From: Pacificoceanicola sp049803835
GTDB lineage: Bacteria; Pseudomonadota; Alphaproteobacteria; Rhodobacterales; Rhodobacteraceae
DNA: 64,000 nt
Reading direction: 5' to 3'
Assembly: GCF_049803835.1 (NCBI RefSeq)
Contig: NZ_JBNAGK010000001.1
Span: forward strand, 186,001-250,000
Position numbers and translations under genes: made by a program. This document shows positions 1 to 8,165 of this stretch, in pieces (the stretch's first letter is position 1; each line of letters begins with the position of its first letter). The notes under the pieces were generated by a model. That model was not told the DNA's origin. It worked only from the letters and a program-made list of their open reading frames with translations, and did not search any database.

Positions 1-6
1 ACGGGG

Positions 7-876
7 TCATGGCCAGACTCCTGTGGCCCGCGCACCATCCACCAGGTGCCGCGCCTCCGCCGCGCTGTCCGGCAAGGGGCAAAGTGTGCCGAGCAAGGTC
101 GTATCGAGCGCCATCCGCTGCACCGCGGTTTCCGGCGCCGGAATCCAGCGTACCTCCGCGCCTGCCGCAAGGGCGATGGCCTCCATCGGCGTGGTCCGCG
201 TCGCGGCCACGTTGACTGGCCCCTCGCGGTCGGAGCGCAGCAGCGCTTCGATCGCTCGGGCAAGATCCTGCGGTGCAATGTAGCTGCGCTCCGGGCCGGC
301 GCCGTCGGAAAACCGGTCCAGGGTGACCGCTCCGGCGGGCCGCAGGTTGGCGAACAGGCTCTCCGCCCCGGCCACATTGCCGATCCGCATGTGCACGGCC
401 TTGGGCCCTCCCGGATGCGCAAGACACCAGGCATCAACAGCCCGTTCCGCCGCCAGTTTCGACTGGCCATAGGCTCCGGCAGGGCGCAGCTCACCCGTCT
501 CGGAAATGGGCTCTGACATAGGCGCATAGACAGCCTGCGTGGAGGCGTGCAGCACCCGCGCTGCGCCCAGCGCTGCGGCAAGTTCCATGGCTGCAACATG
601 AAGTTCGGCGTTTCGCGCCAACGCGGCGGCCTCGCCAGACTTCACGCCCCAGAGGCCAAGAATAGCGTCGACCCGTGGCAATTGTGCGACATCGGCGCCA
701 TCCTGCCAGGCAATACCTTCCTCCCCACCGCCCCCCGGCCGAAAAACAGGTATGATTTCAAGGCCTTCCAGAGGGCGATCCGCCCAAACCCGACGCAGCA
801 TACGCGCGACGCGTCCGCTCGCACCCAGCAACAGCACCCGTTTGACCACCCGATCGCGCTCCCTGCTTCTTGTCAT
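7..876 (-). CDS. NAD-dependent epimerase/dehydratase-like SDR protein
   Basis: A 289-residue extended-SDR protein. The N-terminus has a nucleotide-binding beta-alpha-beta turn (LLLGASGRVARM, about residues 15-26), and the active-site pair is seen in YGQSKLAAE (YxxxK), with an upstream HASTQAVY strand that supplies the family Ser/Thr. This fits enzymes acting on nucleotide sugars or related sugars, but the substrate cannot be read from sequence. The ATG at 876 follows a GGAAGAAG ribosome site. It is divergent from a polysaccharide export lipoprotein gene, which makes a sugar-related role plausible (inference). The stop codon is only 6 bases from the window edge, so downstream neighbours are unseen. 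Confidence 0.8.
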   Translation of the reverse strand: MTRSRERDRVVKRVLLLGASGRVARMLRRVWADRPLEGLEIIPVFRPGGGGEEGIAWQDGADVAQLPRVDAILGLWGVKSGEAAALARNAELHVAAMELAAALGAARVLHASTQAVYAPMSEPISETGELRPAGAYGQSKLAAERAVDAWCLAHPGGPKAVHMRIGNVAGAESLFANLRPAGAVTLDRFSDGAGPERSYIAPQDLARAIEALLRSDREGPVNVAATRTTPMEAIALAAGAEVRWIPAPETAVQRMALDTTLLGTLCPLPDSAAEARHLVDGARATGVWP

Positions 877-903
877 TCTTCTTCCAATCTGGGACGGGGT
901 TAT

Positions 904-932
904 TTATCAACGGTCTCATCGGTTGATACAAT
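904..932 (+). promoter_or_regulatory. Putative sigma70-type promoter of the export lipoprotein gene
   Basis: TTATCA (904-909) and TACAAT (927-932) are separated by exactly 17 bases and lie 30 bases before the GTG start at 962. They match the sigma70 hexamers at 4 of 6 and 5 of 6 positions. An ATCAAC...GTTGAT inverted repeat overlaps the spacer and could be an operator. Predicted by eye only. Confidence 0.4.
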
Positions 933-961
933 ACATTCGGTCTCAGATCCCTGGGGGCAAA

Positions 962-2080
962 GTGGCTGCACAATTCAAACTTCTGACGGTCTTCGCCGCG
1001 CTCGTCGCCCTGGCCGCCTGTAGTCTTCCGCGCGGGGCCGCGCTGCAATCGGAAGTCCTCCACGCGAAGAACGCCGAGAACCCGACGTTCGAAGTGGTCG
1101 CCGTCACGCGCGAGAACATCCCCGGCATCCTAGCCTGGTCCGCGCACAGCGGCTATGGCAGCTACCATTGGCCGAACACCTCCGAGGGTGCGAATTCCTC
1201 GACCATCCGGACCGGCGACCTGCTCGACGTGACAATCTGGGACAGCCAGGACAATTCGCTGCTCACCAACCCGGGCGAGCGCTACACCAAGATCCAGAAC
1301 CTCGAGGTGGACGGCAACGGCTCGATCTACCTGCCCTACGTCAACAAGGTCGGCGTGCGGGGCCTGACGACCTCCGGTGCGCGGGCCAAGATCCAGAGCC
1401 GCCTTGAACCCATCGTTCCCTCTGCCCAGGTGCAGCTCAGCCTGCGCCAGGGACGGGATCATTCTGTCGATGTCGTCGGGGGCGTGACAAAACCCGGCGC
1501 CTACCCGATGCCGTCGCGGAATTACAAGATCCTCAACGTGATCTCCGATGCGGGCGGCATTCCGAGCGGCATGCGCAATCCGCAGGTGCGACTAATCCGG
1601 GGAACGAGCACTTACGAAATCTCGGCCAACAAGCTGTTCGAGGACGGCTCCAAGAACGCGCTCCTGCAGCCCCGCGACACGGTTTACGTGGAGCCGGACG
1701 AGCGCTCCTTCACCTCGCTTGGCGCGTCCGGGCAGGAAAGCCTGATCTACTTCCCGAAGGACGAGGTCACCGCGCTGGAAGCCATGTCCCTGATGGGTGG
1801 CCTCGCCGATTTCCGCGCAGACCCCAAGGGTGTGCTTGTCCTGCGCGAGTACAAGCCCGAACACCTGGCCCACAGCGGCCCTGGGCCGACCATGCAGCAG
1901 GTCGTGTTCACCTTCGATCTGACGAGCGCGGACGGACTTTTCGCGGCCAAGAAATTCCCGATCCACCCGGATGATACGGTGCTCGCGACCGAAAGCCCGG
2001 TCAACTCGATTCAGACTGTCTTTGCGCTGGTCGGTTCCGCCTTTGGCCTGACCGCGCGCGCGGTGGCCCTGAGCAACTGA
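962..2080 (+). CDS. Wza-type polysaccharide export outer-membrane lipoprotein
   Basis: A 372-residue lipoprotein of the polysaccharide biosynthesis/export (Poly_export plus SLBB) family, which forms the outer-membrane exit channel for capsule or exopolysaccharide. I chose the GTG at 962 because it gives a clean signal peptide ending in the lipobox LAAC (lipidated Cys20), with a G-rich ribosome site just upstream; the reading frame is open much further 5' but that part overlaps the divergent gene. Residues about 80-180 hold the export domain (IRTGDLLDVTIWDS), followed by a VVGGVTKPGAYP segment typical of SLBB beta-grasp domains, and a second such block near 250-330. No glycosyltransferase, Wzc or Wzx partner is seen, so its export locus must lie elsewhere. 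A strong hairpin terminator follows. Confidence 0.85.
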   Translation: MAAQFKLLTVFAALVALAACSLPRGAALQSEVLHAKNAENPTFEVVAVTRENIPGILAWSAHSGYGSYHWPNTSEGANSSTIRTGDLLDVTIWDSQDNSLLTNPGERYTKIQNLEVDGNGSIYLPYVNKVGVRGLTTSGARAKIQSRLEPIVPSAQVQLSLRQGRDHSVDVVGGVTKPGAYPMPSRNYKILNVISDAGGIPSGMRNPQVRLIRGTSTYEISANKLFEDGSKNALLQPRDTVYVEPDERSFTSLGASGQESLIYFPKDEVTALEAMSLMGGLADFRADPKGVLVLREYKPEHLAHSGPGPTMQQVVFTFDLTSADGLFAAKKFPIHPDDTVLATESPVNSIQTVFALVGSAFGLTARAVALSN

Positions 2081-2101
2081 TCGTCTGACATCCATGGAAA
2101 A

Positions 2102-2127
2102 AAAGGCGCGCCCGGCGGCGCGCCTTT
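2102..2127. terminator. Bidirectional intrinsic terminator
   Basis: A perfect 11-bp stem (AAAGGCGCGCC, 2102-2112, with GGCGCGCCTTT, 2117-2127) around a CGGC loop. It has A and T runs on both sides and sits between convergent genes, so it can end transcription of the export lipoprotein and of the cytochrome c gene. Confidence 0.85.
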
Positions 2128-2148
2128 GTTGTTTCCGGATGCCGCGGC

Positions 2149-2571
2149 TCACTGGGCGGCAGGACCCACGGAAACCAGATAGGCATAGACATCTTCCATG
2201 CCGGACTTCAGCCGGAACGACATGTTGCTCTTCGCATTGCCCTTGTCGAGATACTCGGCGAGGAAACCCTTCGGATCCTGGATGTAGGCTTCGAAACTCT
2301 CCTCGTCCCAGACCAGACCCGCGGCCCCGGCGGCGACGATGTCCGCCCCGTAGTTGAATCCTTCATAGGTGCCGGCGGTCCGCCCGATGATGCCATACAG
2401 GTTCGGGCCGGTGCGGCCACCCTTCACGATGTCGGTGCCGTCCGCATCCTGCACCATGTGGCAGGACTTGCACTTTCCGAATACCTTTTTGCCGGCCTCG
2501 GCGTCGCCTTCCGCGAAAGCGCCGGTGGCGACCGCGGCCAGAGTCAGGATGGTTGCAATCTTCAGTGTCAT
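2149..2571 (-). CDS. Class I cytochrome c (c2/c550-like), periplasmic
   Basis: A 140-residue exported cytochrome c. A signal peptide (MTLKIATILTLAAVATGAFA) precedes the mature protein. The haem-binding CKSCH has Cys34, Cys37 and His38, and Met117 in NMSFRL is the likely sixth iron ligand. The conserved GPNLYG loop lies after the haem motif. The length and layout fit soluble electron carriers of the c2/c550 group that link the bc1 complex to oxidases or reductases. I use the ATG at 2571, preceded by GGGAG, rather than an in-frame ATG 20 codons upstream that would spoil the signal peptide. It stands alone and is convergent with the export lipoprotein gene. Confidence 0.9.
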   Translation of the reverse strand: MTLKIATILTLAAVATGAFAEGDAEAGKKVFGKCKSCHMVQDADGTDIVKGGRTGPNLYGIIGRTAGTYEGFNYGADIVAAGAAGLVWDEESFEAYIQDPKGFLAEYLDKGNAKSNMSFRLKSGMEDVYAYLVSVGPAAQ

Positions 2572-2726
2572 GTCATGTCTCCCGTGACAGAGTTCCGCGC
2601 CATTGAGATAGCGCAAACTACAAGCATTCAATTCGCACGAAGATTCGGTAACATGGCCCCACCACAGGCTTAATGGCTCAAGATGCCGCGCTTGACCTCT
2701 CCACCAGTATAGCGGAAAGGAGCGGG

Positions 2727-3275
2727 ATGCCCGAGTTTCCGAACCCTTCGTCCGACATGAGAACCCTGATTCCCGCCTGGATCAACGGCACCTTGGTGCC
2801 GGTGGATAAACTCGACGCCCACCGTCGCGGCCTTCGGCATAAGGCCGTGTCGGTCTTTGTCCTGCGCGAAGACCATGTCCTGCTGCAACAACGGGCCTTG
2901 GGGAAGTACCATACCCCCGGCCTCTGGGCGAACACCTGCTGCACCCATCCGCATTGGGACGAACCGGCGCTGACCTGCGCCATCCGACGGCTGCGTGAAG
3001 AACTGGGAATCACCGGCGTCACGCCCCGGTTCCGTCAGCAGGTCGAATACCGCGCGGACGTCGGCGGTGGCCTGACCGAGCACGAGGTGGTCGACCTGTT
3101 CGTCGCGGAGGCCGATGCCGGGATGCGGCTGGACCCCGCGCCTGCAGAGGTGATGGCGACAGCATGGATCGGTCTCGATGACCTGAAACGGCGCGTGACG
3201 GAGCAGCCGGAGCGCTTCACCCCGTGGCTGCGCATCTACATGACCAACCATGCCGAAGGTATCTTCGGAGCCTGA
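2727..3275 (+). CDS. idi: Isopentenyl-diphosphate delta-isomerase, type I
   Basis: Interconverts isopentenyl and dimethylallyl diphosphate in the isoprenoid pathway, supplying quinones, carotenoids and undecaprenol. The 182-residue protein has the Nudix-like fold of type I enzymes: the catalytic Cys in NTCCTHPH (about Cys72), the REELGI helix, and the acidic TEHEVVDLF metal/catalytic segment near residues 118-123. The ATG at 2727 has a strong AGGAG ribosome site five bases upstream; an ATG 54 bases upstream lacks one, and an internal ATG at 2757 begins where many family members start. It is a single gene, convergent with the marR operon. Confidence 0.92.
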   Translation: MPEFPNPSSDMRTLIPAWINGTLVPVDKLDAHRRGLRHKAVSVFVLREDHVLLQQRALGKYHTPGLWANTCCTHPHWDEPALTCAIRRLREELGITGVTPRFRQQVEYRADVGGGLTEHEVVDLFVAEADAGMRLDPAPAEVMATAWIGLDDLKRRVTEQPERFTPWLRIYMTNHAEGIFGA

Positions 3276-3304
3276 CGTTTGCCCCAGTGCGTTGCGCGGC
3301 CCGA

Positions 3305-3739
3305 TCAGTCCTCTTCCAGCTTGACCCTGAGTTCGCGCAGGACAGGCAACGCTGCGCGAACCTTCTCGTCTCCCAGTTCACTGACCATTTCGGTGATCAA
3401 CGGCGTGATCGCCGCAAGCGCCGCGTCGCGTGCCGCCTTCCCGGCCGGAGAAATCGACACCAGCTTGCGCCGCGCATCGTCCCAATCGGGCCGGATATGC
3501 ACGTAACCCGCGAGTTCAAGCTTGCCCAGCGTGTTGGTCATCGCCCCGCGCGTGACGTGAAAGGCGCGGGCGATCTGTGCAGGAGTGCGTTCGCCGCCGC
3601 GTCCAAGGTGGTTCAGCACGGAAAAATGAGAAATTTCCATCCGGTTCGGCAGGACCTTGTTCAGCCGTGCGCGGAGCAGCTGATCCGCCGTCAGCAACTC
3701 GCTGAACAGCGAGATGGCGAGGCCGCTCCCGTCGCTCAT
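3305..3739 (-). CDS. MarR-family transcriptional regulator
   Basis: A 144-residue winged-helix regulator. The N-terminal helices lead to a DNA-binding region (RTPAQIARAFHVTRGAMTNTL, about residues 53-73) and a DDARRK wing, followed by C-terminal dimer helices. MarR proteins usually repress nearby genes until a small phenolic or oxidant ligand binds. Its start codon overlaps the nitrilase stop (ATGA), making it the last gene of the comF-grxC-nitrilase-marR operon. With a glutaredoxin and an amidase in the same message, a redox or detoxification signal is possible, but the ligand is unknown. Confidence 0.88.
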   Translation of the reverse strand: MSDGSGLAISLFSELLTADQLLRARLNKVLPNRMEISHFSVLNHLGRGGERTPAQIARAFHVTRGAMTNTLGKLELAGYVHIRPDWDDARRKLVSISPAGKAARDAALAAITPLITEMVSELGDEKVRAALPVLRELRVKLEED

Positions 3740-4569
3740 AGTGGTCCCTCGAACGCGCGGTCATGCGTCAGGGACGGCACCTTGCGGCGTGCTTCGGCCA
3801 CCGCGGCGAGGTCGAGGTCGGCGATGAACACGCCGGGTTCCGTCCCTGCGTCCAGCAGCACCTCACCCCAGGGTGACACGATCAGGCTGTGTCCATACGT
3901 CTGCCGTTTGCGTCCCTTGCGGGCCTCATGCGTCCCGGTCTGCGCCGGGGCCAGCACGTAACACCCGGTTTCGATTGCCCGCGCCTGCAGCAGCGGCTGC
4001 CAGTGCATCGGACCCGTTCCCGGGGAGAAGGCTGCGGGAACCGTCAGGATGTCAGCCCCGGCCTGTGCCAAGGCGCGATAGAGATAGGCGAACCGGACGT
4101 CGTAACACACGGTCATTCCGATCTTCGCCCAGGGGGTTTTCGCAATAACAGCCCGCGATCCCGGCGCATAACCGCTCGATTCGCGATAGGTTTCGGTCTC
4201 GGAGACCTGCACATCGAACATATGCATCTTGTCATACCGGGCCTCAATCGCGCCCGTGTCCCCGACAAGCAGGGAGCGGTTGACGAACCGTGTCTCCGGC
4301 GGCTCCGCCTTCAGGGCCAGCGATCCCAGCAGAAGCCAGACCCCAAGCTCCGCCGCCGCGCCTTGCAGCGCCTGCAGCGTTTCGTCTTCGCTCTCCCGCC
4401 GCAGGACCTCTGCCTGATACGCACGGTCCATCGACACGATATTGGTCACTTCCGGTGTCAGCACAAGGTCCGCGCCCTGCGCCGCCGCCTCCCGAAGCAG
4501 GCCGAGCACCACATCCCGGTTGGAACGCACATCGTCGGACGCGCAGATCTGCAGCAAGGCGACCCGCAT
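3736..4569 (-). CDS. Carbon-nitrogen hydrolase (nitrilase superfamily, Nit-like)
   Basis: A 277-residue C-N hydrolase with the complete Glu-Lys-Cys triad: Glu40 in LTPEVTN, Lys114 in YDKMHMFD and Cys155 in VCYDVRF. The single-domain length and the KMHMFDV signature place it close to the Nit1/Nit2 omega-amidase branch, which hydrolyses deaminated glutathione or alpha-ketoglutaramate. That role suits its position directly after a glutaredoxin gene, but the substrate is inferred. It shares one base with the grxC stop (TGATG) and overlaps marR, so it is translationally coupled on both sides. Confidence 0.88.
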   Translation of the reverse strand: MRVALLQICASDDVRSNRDVVLGLLREAAAQGADLVLTPEVTNIVSMDRAYQAEVLRRESEDETLQALQGAAAELGVWLLLGSLALKAEPPETRFVNRSLLVGDTGAIEARYDKMHMFDVQVSETETYRESSGYAPGSRAVIAKTPWAKIGMTVCYDVRFAYLYRALAQAGADILTVPAAFSPGTGPMHWQPLLQARAIETGCYVLAPAQTGTHEARKGRKRQTYGHSLIVSPWGEVLLDAGTEPGVFIADLDLAAVAEARRKVPSLTHDRAFEGPL

Positions 4570-4826
4570 CAGCCCGCCAGCAGGCTGTCCAGCTTCCCTG
4601 CCCGCTCCAGCGCATAGAGATCGTCACAGCCACCGACATGGCTCCCGCCAATGAAGATCTGAGGCACGGTGTGACGTCCGCCGGCACGGTCCATCATCTC
4701 GGACCGGCGATTCGGCTCCTTCAGCACGTCCACTTCGGAAAACGTGACTCCCTTCTGGGTCAGCAGCCGTTTGGCCGCGTGGCAGAAGCCGCAGAGCGGG
4801 GAGGAGTAGATTTCAACATCTTGCAT
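4569..4826 (-). CDS. grxC: Glutaredoxin 3
   Basis: An 85-residue glutathione-dependent thiol oxidoreductase that reduces protein disulfides in the cytoplasm. The active site is Cys12-Gly-Phe-Cys15 (CGFC instead of the commoner CPYC), followed by the TVPQIFI cis-proline loop and the GGCDDL glutathione-binding motif. I start at the ATG at 4826 because the eight residues further upstream are not part of the fold. It lies 31 bases after comF and is coupled to the nitrilase gene. Confidence 0.92.
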   Translation of the reverse strand: MQDVEIYSSPLCGFCHAAKRLLTQKGVTFSEVDVLKEPNRRSEMMDRAGGRHTVPQIFIGGSHVGGCDDLYALERAGKLDSLLAG

Positions 4827-4857
4827 GGCGCGCGTCCCGAATGGTGTCACCCGTTAC

Positions 4858-5589
4858 TTAGGCGTCTTTGCCCGCCCGCGCCAGTACGCTCACGAATACC
4901 TCGCTTGCACCGCACGCAAGACAGGCGTCCGCAGCAGCCCCAAGAGTCGCACCGGACGTCATCACGTCGTCCACGATCAGGATGGTACGCCCCTGCACCA
5001 ACGGCTCGTATCCGGGCGTGACCGAAAGCCTTCCGGCCAGGATTTCATAGCGTTCGTCCCGTGACCGCCCCTTGAGCATCGGCGTGTGCCGCGCTCTTTG
5101 CAGAAGATCCGGCATGTAGTCGAGATCGAGCAGCCCGGCGAGCGTTTCCGCCAGCAAAGCCGACTGGTTATAGCGTCGCGCGAGGTGCCGCCGAAAATGC
5201 AGAGGCACGGGCGCGATCATCGTATCCGCCCGCACGATGGGCCGCGTCACACGCGCCATCCACCGGGCTGCGGGCCGGGCAATGTCGTGCCGGTCTCCAT
5301 GCTTCAACGCCAGCACCATCCGCCGCGCCCGCCCTTCGTAAGACAGCGCCGCCCGCCCCTTGCTCCAGGGCCGGGCTACCTCCAGGCAATCGTCGCACAG
5401 TTCGTCCTGGTCTGACCGGCCGGACAATCGTTTGCCACAGAGATCACAGGCGAGGCCGGAAATGAACGGCGTATCCTTCCAGCACGTGGCACAAAGACCG
5501 AAATCCTCGCTGACCATGCCGCCACAGGACAGGCACCGGGGCGGATAGACCATCTGAACGATGGATTGCATCCTTTGGGCCCAACTCAT
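4858..5589 (-). CDS. comF: ComF-family double zinc ribbon/phosphoribosyltransferase protein
   Basis: A 243-residue ComF homologue. The N-terminus carries Cys pairs (CLSC, CATC, CDLC, CDDC within residues 19-70) likely to bind zinc, and the C-terminus has a PRPP-binding loop, ILIVDDVMTSGAT (about residues 205-217). ComF proteins act in uptake of transforming DNA in competent bacteria and are also kept in many species not known to be competent; the biochemical reaction is unsettled. It is the first gene of the comF-grxC-nitrilase-marR operon, and its start is only 11 bases from the divergent methyltransferase-like gene. Confidence 0.88.
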   Translation of the reverse strand: MSWAQRMQSIVQMVYPPRCLSCGGMVSEDFGLCATCWKDTPFISGLACDLCGKRLSGRSDQDELCDDCLEVARPWSKGRAALSYEGRARRMVLALKHGDRHDIARPAARWMARVTRPIVRADTMIAPVPLHFRRHLARRYNQSALLAETLAGLLDLDYMPDLLQRARHTPMLKGRSRDERYEILAGRLSVTPGYEPLVQGRTILIVDDVMTSGATLGAAADACLACGASEVFVSVLARAGKDA

Positions 5590-5600
5590 ATTTCATCCCC

Positions 5601-6422
5601 ATGACTCAGCCGCCACTCCTGACCGACCGGCAGACGCTCGCCCTGCACCGCTCGCGGGTCACCGATTCTGCCGCGCTGTTCCTGCACGCGCTCGCCCGGG
5701 ACGAAGCGCAGGATCGACTCTCCATGGTTAAAAGGACCTTTACGAGTGCCGCCGTCGTCACGCCTTTTCCCGACATTTGGCAGGGCGTGTTACCCGGAGC
5801 ACGGTGTATTTCCGATGACGAGACGCTGGATCTCTCCGAAGCAACGCATGACCTCGTCATTCACGCGTTGACCTTGCATTGGGCCAACGATCCTGTTGGC
5901 CAGTTGATTCAGTGCCGCCGCGCCCTGCGTCCCGATGGCCTGCTGCTCTGCCTCACCTTCGGCGGCGAGACGCTGCACGAACTTCGGGCGGCCCTCGCCA
6001 CGGCGGAGGCGGAGATCACAGGCGGTCTCTCTCCTCGTATCTTGCCCATGGGCGAGATTCGCGACCTCGGTGCCCTGATGCAACGAGCCGGGTTCGCCCT
6101 GCCGGTGGCGGACACGCTGCCGCTGAATACGAGCTACGCCTCACCGCTCCACCTGATGCGGGAACTCAGGGCCATGGGTGAATCCAACGCCCTGCACGGA
6201 CGGCTGCGTTACCCCACGCGCCGCAGCGTTCTCCTGCGGGCCGCAGAACTCTACATCGACATGCACGGCACCGAGGATGGCCGCATTCCGGCGACCTTCG
6301 AGATCATCACCCTGACCGGCTGGGCCCCTGATGCCAGCCAGCCACAACCCCTCCGCCCCGGCTCCGCGACGCATAGTCTCGCTGCCATGCTCGGCACCCG
6401 CGAAACCCCGCTCAAGGATTGA
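5601..6422 (+). CDS. Methyltransferase-like protein with a degenerate SAM motif (NDUFAF5/BioC-like)
   Basis: A 273-residue protein resembling the class I methyltransferase branch that contains the mitochondrial complex I assembly factor NDUFAF5. The middle looks right: the post-motif strand (DLVIHALTLHWANDP, about residues 83-97) and RRALRPDGLLL (about 105-115). The Gly-rich SAM loop that should precede them is missing: the corresponding stretch reads TPFPDIWQGVLPGARC, without the usual DLGCGTG-like loop. NDUFAF5 itself hydroxylates an arginine, so methyl transfer should not be assumed. No ribosome site is visible before the ATG and the gap to comF is 11 bases, so the transcript may be leaderless. 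Confidence 0.7.
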   Translation: MTQPPLLTDRQTLALHRSRVTDSAALFLHALARDEAQDRLSMVKRTFTSAAVVTPFPDIWQGVLPGARCISDDETLDLSEATHDLVIHALTLHWANDPVGQLIQCRRALRPDGLLLCLTFGGETLHELRAALATAEAEITGGLSPRILPMGEIRDLGALMQRAGFALPVADTLPLNTSYASPLHLMRELRAMGESNALHGRLRYPTRRSVLLRAAELYIDMHGTEDGRIPATFEIITLTGWAPDASQPQPLRPGSATHSLAAMLGTRETPLKD

Positions 6423-6479
6423 CGCATCCTGAAAAGGCGATACTTACGCGGCACCACCGGGGACGAGAGGACGAACAGG

Positions 6480-7541
6480 ATGCGCGACATGACAACCGAA
6501 GCCATGAAACCGGCCCAAGCCCCTGCGGATCATCCAGCGATCAAGCCCGCAAAAGTCGGCATCCTGCTTGCGAACCTCGGCACGCCCGACGACTATACCT
6601 ACTGGCCGATGCGGCGCTACCTGAACGAGTTCCTCTCGGACAAGCGCGTCATCGACATCGCGTCGTGGAAGTGGCAGCCGCTGCTGCAACTCATCATCCT
6701 GACGAAACGCCCCTTCACATCCGGGGCAAACTACAAGTCGATCTGGAACCACGAGGCGGGCGAAAGCCCCCTTATGACCATCACCAAGGACCAGACCGCA
6801 AAGATGAAGGCCGCGATGGCGGAGCGCTACGGTGATCAGGTCATGGTCGATTTCTGCATGCGCTACGGCAATCCCTCGACGAAATCGAAGGTCCGGGCGA
6901 TGGTCGAGGCCGGTTGTCAGAAAATCCTCTTCGTGCCGCTCTATCCGCAACAGGCCGGGGCCACCTCCGCCACCGCGAATGACGAATTCTTCCGCGCGCT
7001 GATGGAAGAGAAGTGGCAGCCCGCGGTCCGCACCATCCCGCCCTACTTCGACCACCCGCTCTATATCGACGCGCTCGCGCAGTCGGTCGAGACCGCCTAT
7101 GCCGCGCTGGAGGAGAAACCGGACATGCTGGTCTGCTCCTACCACGGCATGCCGAAGCGCTACCTCCTGGAGGGCGACCCGTACCACTGCCAGTGCCAGA
7201 AGAACACGCGCCTGTTGAAAGAGCGGCTCGGCTGGGACAACACGCAGATCTGCACGACCTTTCAGTCGGTCTTTGGCCGCGAAGAGTGGCTCAAGCCTTA
7301 CACGGTTGAGCACGTCGCGGAGTTGGCGAAGCAGGGGAAGAAGAAGATCGCCGTGATCGCCCCCGCCTTCGCCGCCGATTGCATCGAGACGCTCGAGGAG
7401 ATCAACGAGGAGATCCAGGAGAGCTTCATCCATGCCGGGGGCGAGCAGTTCACCTATATCCCCTGCCTCAACGACGCGGATGCGCATATCGCGGCGCTTG
7501 GCTCCGTGATCGAGACGAATCTCAAGGGTTGGCTGGAGTGA
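6480..7541 (+). CDS. hemH: Ferrochelatase
   Basis: Inserts ferrous iron into protoporphyrin IX, the last step of haem synthesis. The 353-residue protein has the family blocks LLANLGTP (about residues 31-38), YHGMPKRY with the proposed metal-binding His near 223, QSVFGREEWL, and APAFAADCIETLEEI near the C-terminus with the conserved Glu pair. It lacks an obvious membrane segment. The ATG at 6480 follows GAGAGGAC; the first 20 or so residues are a variable extension. Two tandem hairpins follow the stop. Confidence 0.95.
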   Translation: MRDMTTEAMKPAQAPADHPAIKPAKVGILLANLGTPDDYTYWPMRRYLNEFLSDKRVIDIASWKWQPLLQLIILTKRPFTSGANYKSIWNHEAGESPLMTITKDQTAKMKAAMAERYGDQVMVDFCMRYGNPSTKSKVRAMVEAGCQKILFVPLYPQQAGATSATANDEFFRALMEEKWQPAVRTIPPYFDHPLYIDALAQSVETAYAALEEKPDMLVCSYHGMPKRYLLEGDPYHCQCQKNTRLLKERLGWDNTQICTTFQSVFGREEWLKPYTVEHVAELAKQGKKKIAVIAPAFAADCIETLEEINEEIQESFIHAGGEQFTYIPCLNDADAHIAALGSVIETNLKGWLE

Positions 7542-7542
7542 C

Positions 7543-7589
7543 CCGGAAACTTTGAAAGTTTCCGGATCGAAGTCTTTGCAAGACTTCGA
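7543..7589. terminator. Tandem hairpins after hemH
   Basis: Two perfect inverted repeats in a row: CCGGAAACTT/AAGTTTCCGG (7543-7565, three-base loop) and TCGAAGTCTT/AAGACTTCGA (7567-7589, three-base loop). They fill the gap between the convergent hemH and 7594-8037 genes. There is no U tract, so they may act as RNA 3'-end stabilisers or as a repeat element rather than a classical terminator. The AGTCTTTG word recurs after argG. Confidence 0.55.
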
Positions 7590-7593
7590 CCGC

Positions 7594-8037
7594 TCAATGC
7601 ACCGTCCCGCGCCCCATGACCCGGGCGCGGCAATCTTCGCAGAGCAGCGGCAGGCCGACGCGCGTGGCTGCGGTCATTAGCGGCAGCATACCGGCGGGAG
7701 AGACGAGGAAACTTGCCTCGGTCAATGCGACCTCCCGTCTTTGCTCCGTTGCCGCCATGACAAACCGGGCGATGGCCAATTCGTCCTCTGAATAACCCGA
7801 CGCATCGGATCCGAGCACGAGAGGCGCGTGCCAGCCATGCTTTTTGAGTAGCCCGAGCAGCGTTTCGAAGCCTTGCAGGCAGGCCCTCGCCCTCGGAGCG
7901 CCCAGACGCTTGCACAGGTCTCGCCAGACCGCTTCCTGCGCCTCCGGACCTTCCGCCCAAAGCCGTAGCATCGTGACGAGCCGCATTTCCGGACCGCGCA
8001 GCCCGCTGCCCGATTGCCTTATGTCCGAATAGCGCAT
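7594..8037 (-). CDS. Conserved-looking hypothetical protein with C-terminal CxxC
   Basis: A 147-residue protein that I do not recognise. It is largely helical by composition, soluble, without a signal peptide. The C-terminal third contains the hydrophobic stretch SPAGMLPLMTAATR and ends in CEDCRARVMGRG, where the CxxC could bind metal or form a disulfide. Codon use matches its neighbours, so it is a real gene and probably native. It is convergent with hemH, separated from it by the tandem hairpins. Confidence 0.65.
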   Translation of the reverse strand: MRYSDIRQSGSGLRGPEMRLVTMLRLWAEGPEAQEAVWRDLCKRLGAPRARACLQGFETLLGLLKKHGWHAPLVLGSDASGYSEDELAIARFVMAATEQRREVALTEASFLVSPAGMLPLMTAATRVGLPLLCEDCRARVMGRGTVH

Positions 8038-8110
8038 GACTTACCCCGGGTTCTCCATGCAATATAACCTGAGTGTTTTTATCAGATATGTCAATCCGGC
8101 CCGTTCAAAC

Positions 8111-8137
8111 AAAAAGCCCGGCGAAGATCGCCGGGCT
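8111..8137 (-). terminator. Intrinsic terminator of rlmN
   Basis: A 9-bp perfect G+C-rich stem (AGCCCGGCG, 8115-8123, with CGCCGGGCT, 8129-8137; loop AAGAT). Read on the minus strand it is followed by five T residues, placed 29 bases after the rlmN stop. Confidence 0.85.
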
Positions 8138-8165
8138 ACGAACCGTTTCACGGGACTGAAAGGGA

